Below are positions 1 to 5,041 of a stretch of 5,041 bases of DNA, one piece after another (the first letter of the stretch is position 1; each line of letters starts with the position of its first letter). A program made the translations under genes and the position numbers. The notes under the pieces were generated by a model. It was not told where the DNA came from. It saw nothing but the letters and a program-made list of their open reading frames with translations, and did not search any database. Origin of the DNA: Acidovorax delafieldii (GTDB lineage Bacteria > Pseudomonadota > Gammaproteobacteria > Burkholderiales > Burkholderiaceae_C); assembly GCA_002327945.1 (NCBI GenBank), contig DCVY01000091.1, positions 862 through 5,902 on the forward strand. The letters run 5' to 3'.

Positions 1-830
1 TCGAGGTGGAGACGGCCGAGCGCGCCCGGCTGCAGTCGGCCTGGATTCTGGTGGGTGCCCTCGACTGGTCGCGCCTGATCCTTCGCGAAGACGGCATTAC
101 CGGCGGCGCCGACCACCTGGCCGAACCCTGGGCCGTGCCGCTGCAGGAGGCGCGCCTGTCCACCTTTCTGGTGGCCGACCGCAACGTGGCCCCGGTGGAC
201 GATGCCAGCACCGACACCACCGATGCCTTTTTGTCGGGCGGGATCAGCGACCTGCAGGCGCGGCTGAACCTGACCAACCTGATCGACGGCGACAAGGTGC
301 ATGCAGGCGCCTTGCGCCAGTTCTCGCGCCTGTTCGAGCGCCTGGGACTGCCCCTGCAGCAACTGGATCAGCTGGTGCTTGCCCTGCGCCAGGCCAAGGC
401 CAGCCAGGGCACCGACAGCAGCGCGCCCCTGCTACCCCCCACTCTGTCCCAGCTGGGCTGGCTGGGCCTGCCCCCCGCCACCGTGGCTGTGCTGGCACCC
501 CATGTCACGCTGCTGCCGGTGCGCACCCCCGTGAACCTGAACACCGCCGACGTGGATGTGCTGTGGGCAGCGATCGACGGGCTGGACACGGCAGGCGCGC
601 AAAAGCTCGTGCAGACCCGGCAGGCGCGCCATTTCCGGGGGCTGACCGATGTCTCCGACCAGCTGGACGCCACCATCCAGCTGAGCGCCGACGACCACGC
701 CATCGCCTCGCGCTACTTCGAGGTGCGCGGACGATTGCGCCTGGGCAGCGCCACGGTGGATGAGCGCTCGCTGGTAAGCCGCCAGGGCACCACCGTGACC
801 ACGCTGTGGCGCGAACGCGGCGTCTTTTAG
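1..830 (+). CDS. gspK: GspK, type II secretion minor pseudopilin (5' truncated)
   Basis: Large minor pseudopilin that, with GspI and GspJ, forms the tip of the periplasmic T2SS pseudopilus. The frame is open from the window edge to TAG at 828-830. About 275 residues are visible; the prepilin leader and most of the N-terminal membrane helix lie upstream. The GTG at 6 is internal, because the visible start (ETAERARLQSAWILVGALDW) matches the mature helix just after the membrane segment in this family. Counting residues from nt 6, GGISDLQARLNLTNLID (about 79-94) is the family's 'DLQGRFNLNNL'-type block at the base of the large alpha-domain. PVNLNTADVDVLWAAI (from about 175), followed by an arginine-containing helix to about 225, is the helix-hairpin-helix-like segment of T2SSK proteins. 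The C-terminal part (about 228-274) resembles the pseudopilin beta-sheet. The visible part has no cysteine. The product is recognised from these motifs; the family assignment is strong. Confidence 0.93.
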   Translation, partial: EVETAERARLQSAWILVGALDWSRLILREDGITGGADHLAEPWAVPLQEARLSTFLVADRNVAPVDDASTDTTDAFLSGGISDLQARLNLTNLIDGDKVHAGALRQFSRLFERLGLPLQQLDQLVLALRQAKASQGTDSSAPLLPPTLSQLGWLGLPPATVAVLAPHVTLLPVRTPVNLNTADVDVLWAAIDGLDTAGAQKLVQTRQARHFRGLTDVSDQLDATIQLSADDHAIASRYFEVRGRLRLGSATVDERSLVSRQGTTVTTLWRERGVF

Positions 831-939
831 ATTGTTTTCTTACCAGGAACCCGCCACGGCCAGCCCAAAGCAGGCGCTTGGCGCTCCTTGCCGCAGCACT
901 GTCAAGTCTGCCCCCTAAAATGGCCCGCGAATCCCGCCC
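831..939 (+). other. Intergenic spacer gspK-gspL
   Basis: This 109-bp gap is the only real non-coding stretch in the window. It begins with a short T-rich segment (TTGTTTTCTT at about 832-841) right after the gspK stop. It also holds an imperfect, bulged inverted repeat around 870-892 (GGCGC/GCGCT core), and it ends with the candidate -10 element at 916-921. I see no clear rho-independent terminator, no Shine-Dalgarno next to the gspL ATG and no credible small gene. The gap contrasts with the overlapping or near-abutting junctions downstream, so gspL may have its own transcription start or simply be less tightly coupled to gspK. Confidence 0.6.
916..921 (+). promoter_or_regulatory. Candidate sigma70-like -10 element upstream of gspL
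   Basis: TAAAAT matches the TATAAT consensus at five of six positions and lies 18 bp before the gspL ATG at 940. No good -35 is present at 16-18 bp spacing. The nearest TTG-containing hexamer, TTGCCG at 888-893, would leave a 22-bp spacer, which is too long. If used, transcription would start near 927-929, leaving a leader of only about a dozen nucleotides, which fits the lack of a Shine-Dalgarno. From memory, TAAAAT just before start codons is common in Comamonadaceae. The evidence is one hexamer, so this is tentative. Confidence 0.33.
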
Positions 940-2202
940 ATGAGCACCCTGATCCTTTTCCTGCCCCTGGCCCCACCCGGGCCCACCGCCGACTACAGCT
1001 ACACGCTGACTGCCGACGGCCACAGCGCACTTCGCCACGCCAGCGCCCCGGCGGCGCTGCTGCCCGAGCCTGCACGGCCGGGCGGCGAGGTGGTGGCCGT
1101 GGTGCCAGCGCAAGCGCTTTCGTGGCAGCGCGTGCAATTGCCCCAGGGCGTGCCGATGGGCGCAGGCCAGCAAACGCCGCGCCTGCGCTCGGTGCTCGAA
1201 GGCCTGCTGGAAGACCAGCTGCTCGACGACCCGGCCCAGCTGCACTTTGCCCTGCAGCCGGGTGCCCGCGCCGGCGAGCCCGTGTGGGTGGCCGTGTGCA
1301 ACCGGGCCTGGCTGCGTGAAGCGCTGCAGGTGCTGGAAGCCGCAGGCCGGCGCGTATCGCGCGTGGTGCCTGAATTTGCACCAGGCCCTACCGCCAGCGG
1401 CCAGCCCGAGCTGTTTGCGCTGGGCACGCCGGAGGATGCCCATCTCGTGCTGTGCGGACACGGGGCCGACCAGGCGGTGGCCGTGCTGCCCCTGTCGTCC
1501 GTGGCACGGGGCCTGATTGGTCCGGCCCCCGCCCGCGCAGACGCTGACGAAGCAATGCCCCCGGTGCACGCCGAGCCCGCCGTGGCGGCCCTGACCGAGC
1601 GCACCCTGGGCCGCCCGGTGGTGCTGCAAACCGCCAGCCAGCGCGCGCTGGATGCGGCGCGCGGCGACTGGGACCTGGCGCAGTTCGACCTGGCCAGCAC
1701 CGGCCGCACCCGCGCCTTGCGCAAGGCCGGCAGCGCCGCCAGCGCCCTGCTGTATGCGCCGCAGTGGCGCGCCGCCCGCTGGGGCGCAGGCCTGCTGGTA
1801 GCCGCCCACCTGGTCGGCCTGAACGCCTGGGCCTGGCAAGAGCGCAACGCACTCACGGCCAAGCAGGCCGCGGTGCGCAGCGCACTCACGCAAACCTTCC
1901 CCAAGGTGCAGGTGGTGGTGGACGCCCCGGTGCAGATGGAGCGCGAACTGGCCGTGCTGCGCCAGGCCGCCGGCAGCGTGTCGCCGCGCGACCTGGAACC
2001 GCTGCTGGCCGCGGCAGGTGCCGCCCTGCCTGCAGACCAGTTGCCCAACGCACTGGAATACACCGCCGGCGAACTGCGCCTGCGCGGCGTCACGCTGGCA
2101 CCCGAGGAGCAAACGGCTGCGGTCACCCGGCTGCGGGCTGCCGGCTACAACGCCCGCATGGACGACGGCAGCCTGTTGCTGCGCGCGGAGGTGGCGCCAT
2201 GA
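940..2202 (+). CDS. gspL: GspL, type II secretion inner-membrane platform protein
   Basis: Bitopic inner-membrane protein that recruits the secretion ATPase GspE through its cytoplasmic domain and pairs with GspM in the membrane and periplasm. It is 420 aa, typical for GspL. The ATG at 940 gives MSTLILFLPL, a start typical of betaproteobacterial GspL; no Shine-Dalgarno is visible before it, and the next in-frame ATG is about 70 codons downstream. Residues 1 to about 260 form the cytoplasmic actin-like (ASKHA-fold) region, with the family's alternating 'VVAVVPAQALSWQRVQLP' pattern near residues 50-70. W281 to W299 (WGAGLLVAAHLVGLNAWAW), preceded by basic residues (QWRAAR), is the single membrane helix in an N-in orientation. 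Residues 300-420 form the periplasmic part, ending in a ferredoxin-like half (LRLRGVTLAPEEQTAAVTRL, then a short beta tail). The stop overlaps the gspM start as ATGA, indicating translational coupling. Confidence 0.93.
   Translation: MSTLILFLPLAPPGPTADYSYTLTADGHSALRHASAPAALLPEPARPGGEVVAVVPAQALSWQRVQLPQGVPMGAGQQTPRLRSVLEGLLEDQLLDDPAQLHFALQPGARAGEPVWVAVCNRAWLREALQVLEAAGRRVSRVVPEFAPGPTASGQPELFALGTPEDAHLVLCGHGADQAVAVLPLSSVARGLIGPAPARADADEAMPPVHAEPAVAALTERTLGRPVVLQTASQRALDAARGDWDLAQFDLASTGRTRALRKAGSAASALLYAPQWRAARWGAGLLVAAHLVGLNAWAWQERNALTAKQAAVRSALTQTFPKVQVVVDAPVQMERELAVLRQAAGSVSPRDLEPLLAAAGAALPADQLPNALEYTAGELRLRGVTLAPEEQTAAVTRLRAAGYNARMDDGSLLLRAEVAP
2187..2193 (+). promoter_or_regulatory. Shine-Dalgarno site for gspM
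   Basis: GGAGGTG lies inside the last codons of gspL, 5 bases before the ATG at 2199. It is the best ribosome binding site in the window. It decides the gspM start at 2199 over the in-frame ATG at 2214, and with the ATGA overlap it supports coupled, roughly equal synthesis of the partners GspL and GspM. Confidence 0.75.
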
Positions 2203-2744
2203 ACGCCCCCACCATGAACACCTCCTTGCAAGCGCGCTGGAAGGCATTGCGCCCCCGCGAGCAAAACCTGATCTCAGCCGCAAGCGCCGTGGTGGCCCTG
2301 GCGCTGCTGTGGTGGGTGGCCCTGGCCCCGGCCCTGAACACGCTGCGCACGGCCCCAGCGCGCCATGCAGCACTGGATGCCCAGCTGCAGCGCATGCACA
2401 ACCTGCAGGCCGAGGCCCTGCAACTGCAGGCCGCGCCGCGCAGCGCACCGGGCGATGCCGTGGCCAGCCTGCGCAGCTCGCTGACCCAGCGCCTGGGCGC
2501 CACCGCCGAGCTCAGCCTGGTGGGCAACCGCGCCACCATCACACTCAAGGGCGCACCCGCGGACGCACTGGCCCAGTGGCTGACCCAGGCGCGCAGCAAT
2601 GCGCTGGCTGTGCCGGTCGAAGCCCGGCTCACGCGCAGTGCGGCGGCTGCCCCCCCCACGCCAACCGCCACCCTTGGCAATGTGCCTGCGGCTGCCGCAC
2701 CGCGCTGGGATGGCAGCCTGGTACTAACCCTGCCCGCCCACTGA
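2199..2744 (+). CDS. gspM: GspM, type II secretion inner-membrane platform protein
   Basis: Small bitopic inner-membrane protein that stabilises GspL and forms part of the T2SS assembly platform. It is 181 aa, a usual GspM length. The start at 2199 is chosen for the strong GGAGG five to seven bases upstream and the ATGA overlap with gspL. Residues 1-23 are a short cytoplasmic tail with the family-typical 'ARWKALRPREQNLI' pattern (an aromatic and basic stretch, then RE, before the helix). About 24-43 is the membrane helix (NLISAASAVVALALLWWVAL). About 47-85 is Ala/Gln/Leu-rich and probably coiled coil, for pairing with GspL. About 86-147 is a compact periplasmic ferredoxin-like domain. A Pro/Ala/Thr-rich linker (about 148-170) leads to a last beta strand, RWDGSLVLTLPAH. 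The linker contains a C8 run at 2650-2657. The reading frame also runs open upstream of 2199 inside gspL, but that extension is a shadow without GspM-like sequence. Confidence 0.9.
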   Translation: MNAPTMNTSLQARWKALRPREQNLISAASAVVALALLWWVALAPALNTLRTAPARHAALDAQLQRMHNLQAEALQLQAAPRSAPGDAVASLRSSLTQRLGATAELSLVGNRATITLKGAPADALAQWLTQARSNALAVPVEARLTRSAAAAPPTPTATLGNVPAAAAPRWDGSLVLTLPAH

Positions 2745-2747
2745 CTG

Positions 2748-3587
2748 GTGGCCCTTTCCGCACTTCGCAACATGCCATCCCACCAGCCTTCCCGCGCCCG
2801 GCGCACCGCCACGGCGGCACCGCATGCGCCCTGGGGATGGGCTGTGGCCGGGGTGCTTTTGGGCGTGCTGCCTGCAATGGTCGTCTTTGCACCAGCACAG
2901 TGGCTGGCCCAGGCGGTGGACCGCGCCACCAGCGGCCAGGTGCTGCTGGCCCAGGCGCGCGGCACCGTGTGGACCGGGTCGGCCCAGTTGGTGCTGACCG
3001 GCGGCGACGCCAGCCAGGACCGCGCGGCCCTGCCTGGACGCCTGGAATGGCGCTTGCGCCCCACTTGGCGCGGCCTGCAAGCGCAGGTGCACACCGCCTG
3101 CTGCATGCCGGCGCCGCTGCAGGCCCGCGTGGAGGCCCACTGGGGCGGCGCGCGGCTGGTGCTGGCCGATGGCCAGAGCCAGTTCCCCGCCGGCCTGCTG
3201 ACGGGTCTGGGAACCCCGTGGAACACCCTGCAGCCCCAGGGCCAGCTGGCCGTGCAGACGCAGGGCCTGGAAGCCCGGTGGACCGCAGGCCGCCTGGCAC
3301 TGACGGGCATGGCGCAACTTGATGCGCGGGCCATGTCGTCGCGCCTGTCCACCCTGCGCCCCATGGGCAGCTACCGGCTCGTTTTGCAGGGCGGGGAAGT
3401 GCCCACACTCACCCTGAGCACGCTCGACGGCGACCTGCAACTGAGCGGCAGCGGGCAATGGGTGGGCCAGCGCCTGCGTTTTGCGGGCGAGGCCAGCGCC
3501 ACGCCCGATCGCGAGGCGGCCCTGGCCAATCTTCTGAACATCATCGGACGGCGCAACGGCGCGCGCTCCATCATCACCGTGGGTTGA
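2748..3587 (+). CDS. gspN: GspN, type II secretion accessory inner-membrane protein
   Basis: Member of the T2SSN family, present in only some type II systems. It is anchored in the inner membrane with a periplasmic body; its exact role is not settled. The protein is 279 aa from GTG 2748 (3 bp after the gspM stop) or 271 aa from ATG 2772. Neither start has a clear Shine-Dalgarno, and I think 2772 is at least as likely. Numbering from 2748, residues 10-28 are basic and Pro/Ala-rich, and about 29-48 is the membrane helix (WGWAVAGVLLGVLPAMVVFA). The family signatures are LLAQARGTVWTGSAQL (about 66-81), LPGRLEWRLRPTW, and the C-terminal LLNIIGRRNGARSIITVG (about 262-279), which marks GspN clearly. 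The only cysteines are an adjacent pair at 118-119. The gene follows gspM almost directly and ends 4 bp before gspD, so it is in the same transcript. Confidence 0.9.
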   Translation: MALSALRNMPSHQPSRARRTATAAPHAPWGWAVAGVLLGVLPAMVVFAPAQWLAQAVDRATSGQVLLAQARGTVWTGSAQLVLTGGDASQDRAALPGRLEWRLRPTWRGLQAQVHTACCMPAPLQARVEAHWGGARLVLADGQSQFPAGLLTGLGTPWNTLQPQGQLAVQTQGLEARWTAGRLALTGMAQLDARAMSSRLSTLRPMGSYRLVLQGGEVPTLTLSTLDGDLQLSGSGQWVGQRLRFAGEASATPDREAALANLLNIIGRRNGARSIITVG

Positions 3588-3591
3588 CCCT

Positions 3592-5041
3592 ATGACTTCC
3601 AATCTCTCGCCCCGACTGCGATTCGCTCTTCATACGATAGCTGTCTGCGCTTTACTGGCAAGCACTGACGGTCAGATTCATGCGCAAACGGCCATCGGAA
3701 CCGGCACCAGCAGCGTGCACCCTGGCGAGCCCGTCACGCTGAACTTCGCCAACGCCGAGATCGAGGCCGTGGCCCGCACCATGGCCACCATCACCGGCCG
3801 CAACGTGGTGGTGGACCCGCGCGTCAAGGGCCAGCTCACCCTGATCACCGAGCGGGCCGTGACGCCTGCGGCCGCCTTCCAGCAATTTTTGGCCGCGCTG
3901 CGGCTGCAGGGCTTCACGGTGGTCGAGTCGGCCGGCCTGTACAAGGTGGTGCCCGAGGCCGACGCCAAGCTGCAGGGCGGCAGCGTGAGCGTGTCGCAAG
4001 GCGGCGCCGCAGGCCCCGGCGGCGGGCAGATCGTCACGCAGATCTTCAAACTCAACTACGAAAACGCTGCCAACCTGGTGCCAGTGCTTCGCCCGCTGAT
4101 CAGCCCCAACAACACCATCAACGTGAACCCCGGCAACAACTCGCTGGTGATCACCGACTATGCCGACAACCTGCAGCGCCTGGCGCGCATCGTGGCGGCG
4201 ATGGATGTCTCCAATGCCAGCGATGTCGAGATCATCCCGCTCAAAAATGCCGTGGCTACCGACCTGGCCCCGCTGGTGGCGCGGCTCATCGACGGTGGCA
4301 GCGCGGCCGCCCCGGCCGCAGCCCAGGGCCAGACCGACACCTCGTTCAAGACCACGCTGCTGGCCGAGCCGCGCAGCAACGCCCTGATCCTGCGCGCCGC
4401 CAACCCGGCCCGCGTGGCCCAGGTGCGCGCGCTGGTGGACAAGCTCGACCAGCCGCACGCCCCCGGCAGCAGCGCGGCCAGCGGCAACATCCATGTGGTC
4501 TATCTCAAGAATGCCGATGCCACCAAACTGGCGACCACGCTGCGCGCGGCCATGGTGGCCGCAGGGGGCGGCAGTGGTGCCGCATCATCGTCATCGCCGG
4601 CATCGATCGGCCTTTCAACTTCTGCCAATTCGGGCCTGACCAGCAACACCAGCAGCAACGTCGGGCTCAGTGCCGGCGCTGCCAGCGGCCTGGGCATGGG
4701 CGCAAGCTCCGGCAGCGGCACCAGCAGCAACCAGCCCTCGACCGGCGGCCAGATCCAGGCCGACCCCACGACCAATTCGCTCATCATCACCGCGCCCGAG
4801 CCCCAGTACCGGCAGCTGCGCACGGTGATCGACAAACTGGATGGCCGGCGCGCGCAGGTGCTGGTAGAAAGCCTGATCGTCGAGGTCTCCACCAACAAGC
4901 TGGCCGAGTTCGGCATCCAGTGGCAAAGCGTGATCGGCAGGAGCGGCGACGGCGTGGTGGGGGCCATCGGCACCAACTCCAGCACCTCCGGCGCCAACAT
5001 CATCGGGCTGACGGCAGGCATCCTGCAGGGCGGCACGGCTG
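3592..5041 (+). CDS. gspD: GspD, type II secretion outer-membrane secretin (3' truncated)
   Basis: Outer-membrane secretin subunit; the multimer is the exit channel of the T2SS. The frame is open from ATG 3592, 4 bp after the gspN stop, to the window end: 483 residues of a protein that usually has roughly 650-800. No good Shine-Dalgarno is present, so coupling to gspN is likely. Residues 1-31 are a Sec signal peptide: R8 and R10, a hydrophobic core about 11-23, and probable cleavage after A31 (QIHA|QT). The N0 domain spans about 48-120 (VTLNFANAEIEAVARTMATI onward). N1 is about 148-208, with NNTINVNPGNNSLVITDYAD. N2 is about 211-288, with EPRSNALILRA. N3 is about 299-418, with ADPTTNSLIITAPEPQYRQL, and it is interrupted by a Ser/Gly/Ala-rich loop at about 325-386. 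The secretin domain opens at about 421 (AQVLVESLIVEVSTNKLAEF, then GIQW). Domain order and motifs make the call firm. Codon use in residues 5-33 is unlike the rest. Confidence 0.95.
   Translation, partial: MTSNLSPRLRFALHTIAVCALLASTDGQIHAQTAIGTGTSSVHPGEPVTLNFANAEIEAVARTMATITGRNVVVDPRVKGQLTLITERAVTPAAAFQQFLAALRLQGFTVVESAGLYKVVPEADAKLQGGSVSVSQGGAAGPGGGQIVTQIFKLNYENAANLVPVLRPLISPNNTINVNPGNNSLVITDYADNLQRLARIVAAMDVSNASDVEIIPLKNAVATDLAPLVARLIDGGSAAAPAAAQGQTDTSFKTTLLAEPRSNALILRAANPARVAQVRALVDKLDQPHAPGSSAASGNIHVVYLKNADATKLATTLRAAMVAAGGGSGAASSSSPASIGLSTSANSGLTSNTSSNVGLSAGAASGLGMGASSGSGTSSNQPSTGGQIQADPTTNSLIITAPEPQYRQLRTVIDKLDGRRAQVLVESLIVEVSTNKLAEFGIQWQSVIGRSGDGVVGAIGTNSSTSGANIIGLTAGILQGGTA
3634..3690 (+). 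repeat. Candidate degraded dispersed palindromic repeat inside the gspD signal-peptide region
   Basis: The blocks seen are GATAGCTG (3636-3643), TGCGCTT (3646-3652), a 7-nt loop, AAGC (3660-3663) and a GGTCAGATT-like tail (3670-3678). GCTT (3649-3652) and AAGC (3660-3663) can pair, with one further G-C pair beyond a mismatch. From memory, Comamonadaceae genomes carry many short intergenic copies of a sequence of the form GATAGCTG..TGCGCTT..AAGCGCT..GGCC, whose in-frame reading gives 'IAACA'-like peptides. Here the reading is IAVCALLAS, the hydrophobic core of the GspD signal peptide. Only one copy lies in this window, so calling it a repeat rests on recall, not on a repeated match seen here. 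Confidence 0.45.
4564..4749 (+). other. Low-complexity Ser/Gly/Ala-rich insertion in the GspD N3 domain
   Basis: About 62 codons (residues 325-386) encode almost only Ser, Gly, Ala, Thr and Asn, between the first N3 strand and helix (NIHVVYLKNADATKLATTL) and the second half (QIQADPTTNSLIITAP). It includes a perfect tandem TCATCG x2 at 4585-4596 and several AGC-AGC serine pairs, suggesting growth by slippage. Secretins of this family often have a Gly/Ser-rich loop here that points into the channel lumen; this one looks long. The flanking N3 halves are intact and in frame, so it is an in-frame loop, not damage. Confidence 0.65.

Noticed and set aside
808..845. Possible rho-independent terminator at the gspK end (CGCGAACGCG then TTTT and a T-rich stretch)
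   Set aside because: The stem is only 3-4 bp with a minimal loop, and the T run is short and interrupted by TAG, so it is not a convincing terminator.
870..892. Inverted repeat in the gspK-gspL spacer (GGCGC / GCGCT)
   Set aside because: The pairing is short and bulged, no T run follows, and such GC palindromes are frequent by chance in this sequence.
505..2448. Very long open frame (647 codons) on the minus strand across gspK, gspL and gspM
   Set aside because: It is a by-product of high-GC codon use on the + strand. The translation is Ala/Gly/Arg/His/Gln-rich without domains, and it spans three well-recognised genes.
2018..3322. 434-codon + strand open frame overlapping gspL, gspM and gspN
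   Set aside because: Its composition is Arg/Pro/Ala/Gly-rich, it has no family motif, and it overlaps three genes with clear T2SS signatures in other frames.
2123..3364. 413-codon minus-strand open frame opposite gspM and gspN
   Set aside because: Antisense shadow of high-GC coding sequence, with no recognisable domain and no ribosome binding site or promoter that I can see.
3640..3660. Possible lipobox around Cys19 of GspD
   Set aside because: The residue before the cysteine is Val (IAVC), which does not fit a lipobox, and a hydrophobic core continues after it. Signal peptidase I cleavage near A31 fits better.
3652..4494. 280-codon minus-strand open frame opposite gspD
   Set aside because: Shadow of the gspD reading frame; its His/Gly/Ala-rich composition is typical of antisense readings of GC-rich genes.
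1..5041. A new multi-gene system, mobile element, CRISPR array or RNA gene
   Set aside because: Every gene-length stretch is accounted for by known T2SS components. I saw no transposase, integrase, direct-repeat array, tRNA or rRNA sequence.

Overview
This window is a slice of a type II secretion system (T2SS, general secretory pathway) operon. All recognisable genes are on the + strand, in the order gspK (5' end cut off) - gspL - gspM - gspN - gspD (3' end cut off). The DNA is GC-rich, with a strong G/C preference at third codon positions. The proteins resemble betaproteobacterial T2SS components of the Burkholderiales/Comamonadaceae type (Acidovorax, Variovorax and relatives). The gene order, the presence of gspN, the 'TAAAAT' motif just before gspL and a repeat-like motif at the start of gspD all suggest this group. 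The genus is an inference from memory, not a database result.

Layout: 1-830 is the 3' part of gspK (minor pseudopilin at the pseudopilus tip). 831-939 is a 109-bp spacer, the only real intergenic gap, with a possible sigma70-like -10 element. 940-2202 is gspL (inner-membrane platform; binds the GspE ATPase). 2199-2744 is gspM (platform partner of GspL), overlapping gspL by 4 bp (ATGA) with a good Shine-Dalgarno inside the gspL end. 2748 (or 2772)-3587 is gspN (accessory inner-membrane protein). 3592-5041 is gspD, the outer-membrane secretin, from signal peptide through N0-N1-N2-N3 to the first residues of the secretin barrel domain, then cut by the window end. The gspL-gspM-gspN-gspD spacings (-4, +3 or +27, +4 bp) imply one transcript with translational coupling.

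How they work together: GspK caps the pseudopilus in the periplasm. GspL and GspM form the inner-membrane assembly platform that couples cytoplasmic ATP hydrolysis to pseudopilus growth. GspD is the outer-membrane exit channel. GspN is an accessory component found in only some T2SSs.

I found no mobile element, CRISPR array, RNA gene or novel multi-gene system. The most interesting signal is the 5' end of gspD. The stretch encoding its signal peptide has atypical codon use and looks like a degraded copy of a short dispersed palindromic repeat that I associate with Comamonadaceae genomes. Weaker points are a possible internal promoter before gspL, a roughly 60-residue Ser/Gly/Ala insertion in the GspD N3 domain, absence of gspC between gspN and gspD, an adjacent cysteine pair in GspN and a C8 tract in gspM.
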